Assembly (NCBI GenBank): GCA_021613375.1
Contig: CM038716.1
Coordinates: 4,487,684-4,551,683 of the forward strand
From: Megaleporinus macrocephalus
Lineage: Eukaryota > Chordata > Actinopteri > Characiformes > Anostomidae
Direction of reading: 5' to 3'
Length of the DNA: 64,000 nucleotides
This document shows, one piece after another, positions 25,144 to 40,149 of this stretch; positions within the stretch are counted from its first letter, which is position 1, and each line of letters begins with the position of its first letter. The notes under the pieces are model-generated. The model ran no database searches. It saw only the letters and a program-made list of their open reading frames with translations, and was not told where the DNA came from. The translations under genes were made by a program, and so were the position numbers.

Positions 25144-28100
25144 AGCCAAACGCTTTAGAACACTACCAGCCAAACGCTTTAGAACACTACCAGCCAAACG
25201 CTTTAGAACACTACCAGCCAAACGTTTTAGAACACTACCAGCCAAACGTTTTAGATCACTACCAGTCAAACGCTTTAGAACACTACCAGCCAAACGCTTT
25301 AGAACACTACCAGTCAAACGCTTTAGAACACTACCAGTCAAACGTTTTAGATCACTACCAGTCAAACGTTTTAGTAACACTACCAGCCAAACGTTTTAGT
25401 ACACTACCAGCCAAACGTTTTAGTACACTACCAGTCAAATGTTTTAGTACACTACCAGCCAAACGTTTTAGTACACTACCAGCCAAACGTTTTAGATCAC
25501 TACCAGTCAAACGTTTTAGATACACTACCAGTCAAACATTTTAGAACACTACCAGCCAAACGTTTTAGTACACTACCAGTCTAACGTTTTAGATACACTA
25601 CCAGTCAAACATTTTAGAACACTACCAGCCAAACATTTTAGAACACTACCAGCCAAACGTTTTAGTACACTACCAGCCAAACGTTTTAGTACACTACCAG
25701 TCTAATGTTTTAGTACACTACCAGCCAAACGTTTTAGATCACTACCAGTCAAACGTTTTAGAACACTACCAGCCAAACGTTTTAGTACACTACCAGTCTA
25801 ATGTTTTAGATCACTACCAGTCTAATGTTTAGTACACTACCTGTCTAATGTTTTAGTACACTACCAGTCAAACGTTTTAGTACACTACCAGTCTAATGTT
25901 TTAGTACACTACCAGCCAAACATTTTAGTACACTACCAGTCAAACGTTTTAGATCACTACCAGTCAAACGTTTTAGATCACTACCAGTCAAACATTTTAG
26001 TACACTACCAGTCAAACGTTTTAGATACACTACCAGTCAAACGTTTTAGTACACTACCAGTCAAACGTTTTAGATCACTACCAGTCAAATGTTTTAGATA
26101 CACTACCAGACAAATGTTTTAGAACACTACCTGTCTAACGTTTTAGTACACTACCAGCCAAACGTTTTAGATCACTACCAGTCAAACGCTTTAGAACACT
26201 ACCAGTCCAACGTTTTAGTACACTACCAGCCAAATGTTTTAGTACACTACCAGCCGAACATTTTAGTACACTACCTGTCAAACGTTTTAGTACACTACCA
26301 GCCAAACATTTTAGTACACTACCTGTCAAACGTTTTAGTACACTACCAGTCTAATGTTTTAGTACACTACCAGCCAAACGTTTTAGATCACTACCAGTCA
26401 AACGTTTTAGAACACTACCAGCCAAACGTTTTAGTACACTACCAGTCTAATGTTTTAGATCACTACCAGTCTAATGTTTAGTACACTACCTGTCTAATGT
26501 TTTAGTACACTACCAGTCAAACGTTTTAGTACACTACCAGTCTAATGTTTTAGTACACTACCAGCCAAACATTTTAGTACACTACCAGTCAAACGTTTTA
26601 GATCACTACCAGTCAAACGTTTTAGATCACTACCAGTCAAACATTTTAGTACACTACCAGTCAAACGTTTTAGATACACTACCAGTCAAACGTTTTAGTA
26701 CACTACCAGTCAAACGTTTTAGATCACTACCAGTCAAATGTTTTAGATACACTACCAGACAAATGTTTTAGAACACTACCTGTCTAACGTTTTAGTACAC
26801 TACCAGCCAAACGTTTTAGATCACTACCAGTCAAACGCTTTAGAACACTACCAGTCCAACGTTTTAGTACACTACCAGCCAAATGTTTTAGTACACTACC
26901 AGCCGAACATTTTAGTACACTACCTGTCAAACGTTTTAGTACACTACCAGCCAAACATTTTAGTACACTACCTGTCAAACGTTTTAGTACACTACCAGTC
27001 AAACGCTTTAGAACACTACCAGTCCAACGTTTTAGTACACTACCAGCCAAATGTTTTAGTGCACTACCAGCCGAACATTTTAGTACACTACCAGCCAAAC
27101 GTTTTAGATACACTACCAGCCAAACGTTTTAGATACACTACCTGTCAAATGTTTTAGATCACTACCTGTCAAACGTTTTAGAACACTACCAGTCAAACGT
27201 TTTAGAACACTACCAGCCAAACGTTTTAGAACACTACCAGCCAAATGTTTTAGTACACTACCAGCCAAACGTTTTGGTACACTACCTGTTTTAGTACACT
27301 ACCAGCCAAACGTTTTAGTACACTACCAGTCAAACGTTTTAGTACACTACCAGTCAAACGTTTTAGTACACTACCAGTCAAATGTTTTAGATCACTACCA
27401 GTCTAATGTTTAGTACACTACCTGTCTAATGTTTTAGTACACTACCAGTCAAACGTTTTAGTACACTACCAGTCTAATGTTTTAGTACACTACCAGCCAA
27501 ACATTTTAGTACACTACCAGTCAAACGTTTTAGATCACTACCAGTCAAACGTTTTAGATCACTACCAGTCAAACATTTTAGTACACTACCAGTCAAACGT
27601 TTTAGTACACTACCAGTCAAACGTTTTAGATCACTACCAGTCAAATGTTTTAGATACACTACCAGTCAAACATTTTAGTACACTACCAGACAAATGTTTT
27701 AGAACACTACCTGTCAAACGTTTTAGTACACTACCAGCCAAACGTTTTAGAACACTACCAGCCAAACGTTTTAGAACACTACCAGTCAAACGCTTTAGAA
27801 CACTACCAGTCCAACGTTTAAGTACACTACCAGCCAAATGTTTTAGTACACTAACAGCCGAACATTTTAGTACACTACCTGTCAAACGTTTTAGTACACT
27901 ACCAGCCAAACATTTTAGTACACTACCTGTCAAACGTTTTAGTACACTACCTGTCAAACGTTTTAGAACACTACCAGTCAAACGTTTTAGTACACTACCT
28001 GTCAAACGTTTTAGAACACTACCAGCCAAATGTTTTAGTACACTACCAGCCAAACGTTTTGATCACTACCAGCCAAATGTTTTAGTACACTACCAGCCAA

Positions 28101-28882
28101 ACGTTTTGATCACTACCAGCCAAATGTTTTAGTACACTACCAGCCAAACGTTTTAGTACACTACCAGCCAAACGTTTTAGTACACTACCAGTCAAACGTT
28201 TTAGTACACTACTAGCCAAACGTTTTAGTACACTACCAGTCAAACGTTTTGATCACTACTAGCCAAGCGTTTTAGATACACTACCAGTCAAACGTTTTGA
28301 TCACTACTAGCCAAGCGTTTTAGATACACTACCAGTTAAACGTTTTGATCACTACTAGCCAAACGTTTTAGTACACTACCAGCCAAACGTTTTAGATACA
28401 CTACCAGCCAAACGTTTTAGATCACTACCAGCCAAACGTTTTAGATCACTAACAGCCAAATGTTTTAGTACACTACCAGTCAAACGTTTTAGTACACTAC
28501 CAGCCAAACGTTTTAGATACACTACCAGCCAAACGTTTTAGTACACTACCAGCCAAACGTTTTAGTACACTACCAGCCAAATGTTTTAGTACACTACCAG
28601 TCAAACGTTTTAGTACACTACCAGCCAAACGTTTTAGATACACTACCAGCCAAACGTTTTAGATACACTACCAGCCAAACATTTTAGATACACTACCAGC
28701 CAAATGTTTTAGTACACTACCAGCCAAACGTTTTAGTACACTACCAGCCAAATGTTTTAGTACACTACCAGTCAAACGTTTTAGTACACTACCAGCCAAA
28801 CGTTTTAGTAACACTACCAGCCAAACATTTTAGTACACTACCAGCCAAACGTTTGGTACAATACCAGTCAAACGGTTTAGAA
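25144..28882. repeat. 24/25-bp satellite array, about 150 units (locus 1)
   Basis: The unit is ccagtcaaacgttttagtac plus acta, with variants gtc/gcc, aacg/aatg/aaca and gtac/aac/atc/atac (24 or 25 bp). A higher-order copy is visible: the rare shortened form tctaatgtttag at 25821 recurs at 26470 (649 bp later) with matching neighbours, and again at 27402. The array ends at 28900-28935 with an inverted unit (tataacgtttggctcgcagt). Open frames on the - strand (KRLTGSVL repeats) follow from the 24-bp period. Confidence 0.97.
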
Positions 28883-28935
28883 CTGTTCTAAAATGTTTGT
28901 CTGGTTCTGTTCTATAACGTTTGGCTCGCAGTGTA

Positions 28936-29760
28936 TTTGACCTGTACATTTAAACCAGCTGTGCAGTGAAACTCACATATACTGAACATACACATTAGGG
29001 AACAGTCAGCACACTTGCCCAGAGCGGCCCAAGGTACTCCACCTCTGGGAGTTGGAGGTTACGTGCCTTGTTTAATGCTCCTGTTAAATATATTTCTTCT
29101 TTTGTTCCCTTGCCTGTTGTGTTAAGCTCGTTTGCATTTGGTATCTCTCTTATGCACTGTCCTTGTCGTGGTATGTCCTTTTGTCATGTAATGACCTCCA
29201 GTGGGTAGACTATCTTACAATCTAGCAATGTACGGATATCTCTGGGACATCCTGGCTCCTAGATGTGCAGGGTAGTAAGGGGTTTCTGGGTCGTTTAGAC
29301 AAAGGGACAACAAGAAGGTGTGGTTTTACTATGACTGTCTTTAAGTCTGTCGGTTTGCGACTGAATTAGACTAACCAGAAAGGAAGACGCGCCAATTACA
29401 CTTCTTTTTCCTACACAGTCTTCACTCCTTTTTTTAAGAAACCAATGATTTTTCCAGCAAAAGTCAACACACACAGTATAAATACACTTAAAAACAAACA
29501 AAAGTTGAAGTCAAAACAGTAAAACTTCATTTTAAATTCTTTATTAAGAATTTATTAATATTTAGACAGATGAAATACACGAATATGTGGCATATATACA
29601 ATTTTAACAATTATTTTAAAAACGTTTTCTACAGAGAGTAACCAGCATTTCAGTAAATTCAGAATGGAAACAAAGGACGGTTGACCTTCCAGTCACAAAC
29701 AAGCCTGGTTCCCAAATTTCCAGCCCATGACTTGTTTGCTAAATGTACTTTCCTGAAATG
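28936..29760. other. SINE fragment and otherwise no gene
   Basis: About 28990-29075 is a decayed fragment of the SINE at 15620-15800 (cacacttgcccagagcgg). The rest has no recognisable feature. Confidence 0.4.
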
Positions 29761-29764
29761 TTCA

Positions 29765-29765
<1 letters not shown>

Positions 29766-29850
<85 letters not shown>
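29766..29850. repeat. (TA)n microsatellite
   Basis: Pure TA run of about 84 bp. Confidence 0.98.
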
Positions 29851-29853
<3 letters not shown>

Positions 29854-30501
29854 ATTCACATAGACTAAAGTGCTCAGGAGTGCTCAGGAGGCCAAAACAA
29901 TACAAAGTGGTGTGGCGTTAATCCTCGGCTGTGCCTGATATCAGGCTTACATCTTTCTGACATCTTTTTGATTTTCTCTTTTTTATTCCTACTGTTTTTT
30001 GAAATACGGACATACGGTAACAGGGTGAAATGTTTGAAATTGAATTCCTTCTGTAGACCTGAAGGGTTTAAAGCTCCAGGGTTTCGACTCATGCTCTGGA
30101 ACACCTGTGTCACATATGAGCAGTGACCGGCTAACGTCTGCTGACATGGCCGCAGGGTTGGTGCAGAGACACGGAGGATACAGGCGATTGCATGATGTGT
30201 CTGCAGCGCGAGCTTGAAATGCATCTCCAGCGTCATCGGTTAGAGACGCCATGCTGCCTGGGGATGCTGTTCCGGAGGCCCTGGCTTAGCGCAGAGTGCT
30301 TGTGATAGAGGGGCCATGGCTGTAATAGCTAGACTGAACTTGTCAGCTAATTGCAATCAACAGGTATTTGCAATTGCTTAAGAATCTGATCCTCTTCAAT
30401 TGTGTTGGGGAATTTGGAGCGCTACTGTAATCTAGCACTCTAATTCTGTTTGATCCCCTCGTTCATTTTAATCATGCATTTAATTTGCATTGGGACCACC
30501 G

Positions 30502-30532
<31 letters not shown>

Positions 30533-31250
30533 TCCTCTTTCTCTCTCTCTCTCTCGGTCTCTGCCTGTATGTTTGTGTGTTTCTCTTGCTTTCTGATAGC
30601 GATCTATATTTAGCATGTGCAAAAGATCCTCTAATGATATTCTGCTTGGATCTTCTCGGCTTTCCTCACTTTGCTGGTGCTTTATATCTATATATCACCT
30701 ATAAGGAGCTAATATGTGGTGAAAAGCAATTATGGCAGTAACAACATAAAGCGATGCTGACCTCAACGCTTTTAAAGAGAAGGTCTTCCACCAATCATCC
30801 TAAGTGGCTGATCCCACAAAGAAGCAGTTCCCCCCTGAAGGCATCTACAGTAACTATGCACCAAGGCTAAAGCCAGTTATAGCCTTTTTGGCAATTACAA
30901 GGATGTGAAAATAAGGAGACGGGGTCTGTAAATAAGGCAATCAGATAATCAGATAGAGTGTTGTACACTCACAAATGGAGAAGTATCTAAAGCGGATTAA
31001 ATTGCTTTTAAAAAGAGCACCATTTGCGAAATAGAGGCGAGACAGAGGAGCATCTGTGATGGTGTTTCTTTCGGAAGGCGTGGGATTAAGGGTGCGTATG
31101 TGTGCAGAAGCTGAACGCTGTGGTAGAGTTTGCAGTGTACTTAATAGATAGCATGTTCCTTTGATGTTAACTGGCCTCAGGAGCTGTTTTATGAAATATA
31201 CATGTTCATGCTGTCTCCTCACATCTAACACATCCGAGGAATCAAATGTT
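29851..31250. other. No gene recognised; CT microsatellite
   Basis: A CT run lies at 30502-30555. Short minus-strand ORFs near 29874-30252 show no domain that I know. Confidence 0.4.
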
Positions 31251-31251
31251 G

Positions 31252-31261
31252 ATATATATAA

Positions 31262-31307
<46 letters not shown>

Positions 31308-31334
31308 TTATATATATATATATATATATATATA
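31252..31334. repeat. (TA)n microsatellite with two AAATTT interruptions
   Basis: Two TA runs separated by 'ataaatttat'. Confidence 0.95.
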
Positions 31335-31727
31335 CAGGGCAGACCAAAAACCTTCTTAACTTTTGATGTAAGTGAATGTAAAGAAATTTTATTACAAATG
31401 ATTTTGGGTAATTTCTGTTGGTCCAATCATCACTTTCATAGGATATAAAGAACAGCTGTGGAGTTAAAATAATATTGAAAGAAAACACAGGATGGTTGCG
31501 CAGCTTAAGAAGTGCGAAGAACGAGGGATGAATAAATGACAAGTAGAGGAGTGTGGGTCAGTACATGCAGTTTGGTGGCTGTAGGTTTAACAAAACCATG
31601 ATGTAGCAGACATTTCTAGGTAGTAGACGTGTAAGAAAAGATTGATACACTAGTGTATGACAGTATTATGTTTTGTGATAGTGTATCAGAAACACAGTAT
31701 TAAATTCTTATTAACAAATGAAGTTTA

Positions 31728-32546
31728 TATATATATATGCCTTCAAATGCTAATGAATTATGTGACATCCCATTCTTAATCCATAGGGTTTAATATAATG
31801 TCGGCCCAACCTTTGCAGCCATAACAGCTTCAACTCTTCTGAGAAGCTCTCTCCACACTGTTTAGGAGTGTGTTTATGGGAATGTTTGACCATTCTTCCA
31901 GAAGCTCATTTGTGAGGTCAGACAATGATGTTGGACGAGAATGCCTGGCTCGCAGTCTCTGCTCTAATTCATCCCAAAGGTGTTCTATCAGGTTGAGGTC
32001 AGGACTCTGTGCTGTGCTGAGTCAAGTTCTTCCACACCAAACTCGCTCATCCATGTGTAGGCCAGTGAGAAAAGTACTGTGACGCATGATTGGTCACTCC
32101 AGAGAGCACGTCTCCACTGCTCTAGAGTCCAGTGGCCATGAAAACCCATTCCAGGAAGCTCTCTATGCTCTGTTCCTCAGCTAATCTGAAGGCCAGGTGA
32201 AGTTTGGAGGTCTGTTGTGATTGACTCTGCAGTAAGATGATGACCTCTCCGCACTGTGAGTTGCTGTCGTTCCCAATCACTTCCACTGACAGTCCACTGT
32301 GGAATATTTAGGAGTGAGGAAACCTCATGACTGGACTTGTTGCACAGGTGGCGTCCCATCACGGTACCACGCTGGAGTTCACTGAGCTCCCGAGAGCGAC
32401 CCACTCTTTCACTAATGTGTGTAGAAGCAGTCTGCATGACTAGGTGCTTGGTTTTATACACCTGTGGCCATGTTTGGAAGTGATTGGAACACTGGAATTA
32501 AATTATTTGGATGGGTGACTGATTATTTATGGCAATATAGTGTATA
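31728..32546 (-). mobile_element. Tc1-like transposon with internal deletion
   Basis: The transposase reads on the - strand. The N-terminal helix-turn-helix part (32461-32177) contains MGRHLCNKSSHEVSSLLNIP-like text. It is then joined to a short HWTLEQWRR piece and to the C-terminal part of the catalytic domain (WMSEFGVEELD..., VEAVMAAKVGPT). The middle of the protein, including the first catalytic Asp region, is deleted, and frames are broken. The 5' end near 32546 keeps the terminal 'ggcaatatagtgtata'. Same family as 48548-49455. Confidence 0.85.
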
Positions 32547-33905
32547 TACATGTAAAATATAGATTATCAGCACTGACCCGGATCCCCCATATTAGTTCAT
32601 CCCTGGCTTACACATTGTTTAAGCAGCTAAACTTAAAATTTAAGAATGTGTTTATATAGAGTTTAAAAAAACACAGCGATGGCTGGGGTGCTTTGTTTGT
32701 GTCAGACTGGGTAAAAAGGCACCACTAAGAACGTACCGCAGCAAATCATAAAGACGAATGCCTTCTGTCGCCGCTATCAGCTAGATAATTAAATTACTGT
32801 CTGCCTGTCTTTTGTTCCATATTGGATTGGCTGCTGTGAGCAGTTTCATTACCGTGCTAGGACGAGTCTTCTCACTGTGCTAGTGGTGTTGGGAAAGCGT
32901 CTGGAACAGGCCCACGTTCAAACACGGCTATTCACGGTCAGGCCTATAGAACAAATCCTCACGACTAGAACCAGCAGAGCGTTAGCGCACAAAAGATCCT
33001 CCCTGATACGACTTAATTACTGTACTACCGAGTGTGATGACATTTCTCGAAATGAGTATCGTTTGTTCTAGTAAGGATGTTCCGGGAGGGAGCCTAAAGA
33101 GACGCTTGCTTTTGAGAGGTTAAGTAAGGTTGTCAGAGCAAATCTGTGCTGCCTCTTTGAGCTCGGCTGAAGAGTCACATCGGGTATTAATGAAGTGATT
33201 TAGATGGTGATTTTCACAGCCGGGGTGAGGAACACACGCTCGGTCAGGCGTGTCGAGAGAAGCCGTCCGTGTGCTCCACTATGGCCATCGCCCGTTAACC
33301 ACACAGGAAAGGGGTGGGATTGGTGTTTTTAACGAGCTTTCGCATAGAAACTCTTACTGACTTCGGTTCTATCTTCATCCCATGCGTAAAAGAAGGTGGG
33401 GGGGCTTCGTAAAAATGTCTCATTACAGCGGGAGGGACAGTCATACATGTTCACATACATGCCCTCCAGAAAAGCTTCATGCTACATAGAGCTTACTGAG
33501 GTGGAATGGAATCCCTTTGAGCTTGCTGTACATCCCAGAATTCCTTGAACTGCACATGGTGCATCACTAATCCATGGATGTCATTACATAACTTGTATGA
33601 ATAATAAACAATAAAGCCATGTTATTTAATCGTCTGGTCATTTTAAATCCTGCCATGACGTCTGTAATGCCCGTGGTTCAGTTTGGTTTCTTTCCATAGG
33701 AATTATTATTATCCGTTTTAAGCGTTGAATGTGGGAAGATGAAACAGTGTATGTTATGTAATCTGGTCGCACATTATGATGACTTTTGTGGACAGATTAA
33801 CTGCTGACATGGTGCATCAGTGTATTCCGGGCTCCGTTCACTACTGCCTATGGCATGTGAGCACATTTACTGAGGCTTTACTGAGAATTGTAGACTTGTG
33901 AGCAT
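32547..33905. other. No gene recognised
   Basis: No domain-bearing ORF. Contains ordinary unique-looking sequence. Confidence 0.4.
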
Positions 33906-33907
33906 GT

Positions 33908-33933
33908 GCGTGTGTGTGTGTGTGTGTGTGTGT
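33908..33933. repeat. (TG)n microsatellite
   Basis: Short TG run. Confidence 0.95.
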
Positions 33934-33989
33934 CAGATTTATGCTACATTTTATGCCATATTTCTTCTTTGTAAATCCACCGTAAGTCA

Positions 33990-35345
33990 TGTTTACATTT
34001 AGGGTAATGGGGCAGGGTTATGGTAGGTGTTAGGGTAAGTGTAGATGTAAGGTTACTGGTAAAGATAAGGTTATGGTTAGGTTAAAGTTAGAGTAAGAGT
34101 ATGGTTATAATTAGGTTTAGGCTTAGCGCAAAGGTAAAGGTATGTTTAAAATTTGGGTTTAGGGTTTGAGTGATGGTTAGGGTACAGGTAAGGTAAAGGT
34201 AAGGGTATAGTTAATATTGTGGTTAGGGTAAGGGTATAGTTAATATTGGGGTTAGGGTAAGGGTATAGTTAATATTGGGGTTAGGGTAAGGGTATGGTTA
34301 ATATTGGGGTGAGGGTAAGGGTATGGTTAATATTGGGGTTAGGGTAAGGGTATGGTTAGTATTGGGATTAGGGTAAGGGTCTAGTTAATATTGGGGTTAG
34401 TGTAAGGTTATGGTTAAAATTGGGGTAAGGGTATAGTTAATATTGGGGTTAGTGTAAGGTTATGGTTAAAATTGGGGTAAGGGTATAGTTAATATTGGGG
34501 TTAGGAAAAGGGTGCAGTTAATATTGGGGTTGGGGTAAGGGTATAGTTAATATTGGGTTTAGGGTAAGGGTATGGTTAGTATTGGGATTAGGGTAAGGGT
34601 ATAGTTAATATTGGGGTTAGGGAAAGGGTATAGTTAATATTGGGGTTAGGAAAAGGGTGCAGTTAATATTGGGGTTAGGGTAAGGGTATAGTTAATATTG
34701 GGGTTAGGGTAAGGGTATAGTTAATATTGGGGTTAGGAAAAGGGTGCAGTTAATATTGGGGTTAGGGTAAGGGTATAGTTAATATTGGGGTTAGGGAAAG
34801 GGTATAGTTAATATTGGGGTTAGGGTAAGGGTATGGTTAATATTCGAGTAAGGGTATAGTTAATATTGGGGTTAGGAAAAGGGTGCAGTTAATATTGGGG
34901 TTGGGGTAAGGGTATAGTTAATATTGGGGTTAGGGAAAGGGTATAGTTAATATTGGGGTTAGGGTAAGGGTATGGTTAATATTCGAGTAAGGGTATAGTT
35001 AATATTGGGGTTAGGAAAAGGGTGCAGTTAATATTGGGGTTGGGGTAAGGGTATAGTTAATATTGGGGTTAGTGTAAGGTTATGGTAAAAATTGGGGTTA
35101 GGGTAAGGGTATGGTTAATATTGGGGTTAGGGTAAGGGTATGGTTAGTATTGGGATTAGGGTAATGGGAATAGTTAATATTGGGGTTAGTGTAAGGTTAT
35201 GGTTAAAATTGGGGTTAGGGTAAGGGCATGGTTAATATTAGGGTTAGGGTAAGGGTATAGTTAAAATTGGGGTTAGGGTAAGGGTAAGTTTATAGTTAAA
35301 TTAGGGTTAGAGTAAGGGCAGTGTTAAAATTAGGCTAAGGGTTAG
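33990..35345. repeat. 29-bp G-rich minisatellite with TTAGGG motif
   Basis: The core unit is ggggttagggtaaggg plus tatagttaatatt (29 bp), regular from about 34190 to 35300, with an irregular GGTTA/GGTAA-rich lead-in from 33990. Variants: tatag/tatgg, ggggtta/ggggtga, and aaaagggtgcag. A block of about 130 bp (with 'attcgagtaagggtatag' near 34842 and 34981) is duplicated at a 139-bp step. Each unit has three runs of three or four G on the + strand. Confidence 0.95.
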
Positions 35346-36007
35346 GATTAAGGTTAGTAGGTAGTTTAGTAGTAGTGTTTGTCTTGCTCTTTCTCTCCTT
35401 CTCTATTAAAGTCTCCCAATCACACATTTTGTGTATGTTATTTGCAGAAAAAGAGTGAATAAAGTGGCGTTTCTGCCGTTTGCTATAGTTACGAGAAGAA
35501 ACTTCAAACGATGTGGGCCGCCATGAGTAGGAGCCTCATTGAATCCAGCATGATGGAGAGATTTACCTCAGTTGTTGCTTTAAGTGGAATTCTCTGTACA
35601 GCCATTTGCCATCTTTTTATGGCCGTGTTGTTTGCAGCTCAGAGGCACCAGGCAATACGAGCAATGGCCCACCTAATGAGGTGCCACCCTGCCGACACAC
35701 ATCTTGCGTCTGGAAACGCAAATGCAGTAGACAGTTCAAGGCTGGGCGGAGCCTTTTTGAAATGAGCTTTGGAGTCAGCATTTCAGAATGTGAAAAACAA
35801 TCTTCGGAAAGCTATGTACCATAAATAGACCATCTGCAGGGCCAATTGTTTCCAGTCACTGGCCCCCCATACCCACTGATAAGAGAATCACCAATGTGTT
35901 ATACAAGCTGCCCACTTGTGTGGAGCGTTTTCTCATCACCTGTTTCATCACATCAAGCGCATTGTCCTAGCCCTCAGAAGTCCCAAATGGATGGAAAGCT
36001 TACACAG
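35346..36007. other. No gene recognised; one 84-codon ORF
   Basis: The ORF at 35511-35765 (MWAAMSRSLIESSMMERF...) is longer than its neighbours and has a hydrophobic middle, but matches no family that I know and has no clear splice sites or promoter. It may be a transposon remnant. Confidence 0.35.
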
Positions 36008-37340
36008 TCAAGTTACATTATTATGGCCGACTTTTGATGGCTGCAGCGCGTAGGTGGCGTTCTCTGGACCCACTCATCCATGTGGCAGGCACTCTCAACC
36101 GATCTGGTATGAATCCATTCTTGCAGACCATACACGCTAATTAGAGATGGACCGATCAGCGTTTTTGAGGCCGATAGCCAATACCGATAGAGGGCGGGGT
36201 ATGCGCCACGACAGGGCTACAAGTAGTTATTAGCGCAAGCAAGTCATGAAACAGTCTAAACTGGTTTATTACCACTTTTAACAAGCTCATATGAAACAGC
36301 ATAATATTTTAAACTAAATTAACAGTAAATAAACAAAGTAAATCAAACAAATATCCCCAAATACTGCAATCATTCAATTTAGAATCTTAATTGAAAACAA
36401 AAAAAGCTAATTAAATGAATGCAGTAAAAACTGCAGTCATTAAACGCAGACTCTGGTTATTTTAAACTAAATCTGTAATCATTAAATGTAGATCTTAAAT
36501 TGTTGCTGCTGTTCTGTTTGTACTGGTCAGATCTGGTCTGTATGGTGTTCTGGGTTGTTTGTTTTGTGCTAGCTGTGTGTGCTAGCTCTGCTGTTTGTTG
36601 ATACTGTATTCAGCTTTGTGCAGTGTCGTATCAGATTAGTGGTGTGAAATGTCTTTGTCTTTGGTTCCCATGAGACACTGATTTTACACATTTTACAAAA
36701 CATCCTGGATGATTCTGCATCACATACGGTAAACACTGCCAGACGGACGACATGCTTTCTATCAGCGCATGCTTTTCTTGCGAGGTCGCGGCTTTAGTCA
36801 GTCTATGGAAAATGAAAGGGTGTGTGTTTCCACCTAGCGGTTCAGAGAGGAATTGCAGGGAGGGGGTTCTCCTCTTCCTGGATGAAACTCTAGCTGGAAA
36901 TACAGAAATTAGGCTCATTTGTTTAACGCCATCCATCTGCTCTCGGGATCAGCTACATTGGAGAAATATTGGCCCATCACATATTTTGGTTCAAAATCTA
37001 CCGATACATAGTCGATCAATCCTTCCATCTCTAACGCTAATTGTCTTCGCTGGGGAGAATGGCATGTCTGACATTGGTTGGAAGAACTGACCAAGACTTC
37101 CAAGTACTACCCTGGACCCCTAATTTCCCAGACCCAATTGAACATCTGTGGGACCCCCTGGACCTGGATCATGTTTGGTTTAAGAATTGGTTTATAGGAT
37201 GCACTGCAGTCAGCATGGCTCCAGGGATACATGTGACAACCTACCAGGACCTTATTGAGCCTCCCAGTCCGTCTAGTTGCTGTCTGTGCTGCACACGGGG
37301 GTTACACAGGATATTAGCCGGTGGTCATAATAATGTGACA
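36008..37340 (+). mobile_element. Tc1/mariner-like relic, split by a hAT insertion
   Basis: Inverted ends: 'cattattatggccgac' at 36017-36032 and its inverse within 'ggtggtcataataatgtgac' at 37320-37339. After the nested insertion the + strand encodes a fragment with PNFPDPIEHLWDPLD, resembling the PDLNPIEHLWD motif of Tc1/mariner catalytic domains. Without the nested insert the copy is about 440 bp, so most of the transposase is gone. Confidence 0.6.
36142..37033. mobile_element. hAT-type element, 892 bp, nested
   Basis: Perfect 8-bp target duplication ACGCTAAT at 36134-36141 and 37034-37041. Ends TAGAGATGGACCGATC and the inverse ...GATCAATCCTTCCATCTCTA. No transposase domain was recognised, so it is probably non-autonomous. 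Confidence 0.85.
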
Positions 37341-38160
37341 TGAAGGTGTATTTGGAACTTGGTAGGAGTCTTTGGCACAGGCCTCAGTCCAGGTCTTGGA
37401 GTGTGGAGACCTTCTCATATCCCGCCAGGTGTAGGCCAGCAATTATTCAGAAGTAATGAATGAACAAATGAATGACATAGCATTATAGTCTTCCTGGCAT
37501 CTGTCTGTGTCTTTCTGAAGTTTAGGAATCAAGATTATTCACAGTTACTGCATTTCTGGGCTGATACAATAACCGATAATGAGGCTGACACTAATATCAG
37601 TAAGCTCTAATTGTTGATTGTTCTCTGTTACATACATTTGCATTCACACAGTAATCAGTAAATGAAGTGAGTAGAAACAGCTGGAAACTGCAAACACAGA
37701 CGACTGATTCATTTTATAAAGCTGTGCTAAGTCTGACTTGACGGTGGTGGTAAACTTGAACCTGTTTAGCAGATACTCATATCCGGAGGGATAAGAATAG
37801 TAATAGGAATTTAGTATTAGGAGTTTTTGCCCAAGGGATCTTTTAGGAGTAACTCTTATGACCTCAGACCTATAGTCTTTATCCCTGAAAAGCCCCCCAC
37901 CCTTCTGTCTTTCTTGCAGTTTCATTCACACACATATACACCCTCAACAGGGTCGCTATGGAAACGCCCCAGGTCCTGTAGAGAATATCTGTGAGCATGC
38001 TTCTGCTCATAGCACGGGGCCAGTCTCTCTCTCGCTGTCTCCCTCTCTCTGTTTTCACTCTAAAGTTCTGTTTTTATAGTTTTGGGTTCTATTAGAGTTT
38101 GTACTTCTGCTTATTTCTCTCTCTCTCTTCCCTGTGTTTATAATAATATATGGTATTTGA
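37341..38160. other. No gene recognised
   Basis: CT-rich near 38025-38055. No coding evidence. Confidence 0.4.

Positions 38161-38161
<1 letters not shown>

Positions 38162-38226
<65 letters not shown>
38162..38226. repeat. (TA)n microsatellite left of Tc1-like element
   Basis: Pure TA run ending directly at the transposon terminus. Confidence 0.97.
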
Positions 38227-40110
<1,884 letters not shown>

Positions 40111-40113
40111 TAC

Positions 40114-40117
<4 letters not shown>

Positions 40118-40146
<29 letters not shown>
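40118..40146. repeat. (GA)n microsatellite
   Basis: Short GA run. Confidence 0.95.

Positions 40147-40149
<3 letters not shown>

Noticed and set aside
25034..28053. ORFs with repeated KRLTGSVL or AKRFRTLP as small repeat proteins
   Set aside because: 24-bp satellite units read as eight codons; 25-bp units break them. No start context or conserved flanks.
35511..35765. 84-codon ORF as a host gene
   Set aside because: No recognised family, no splice or promoter evidence; reported only as unassigned.
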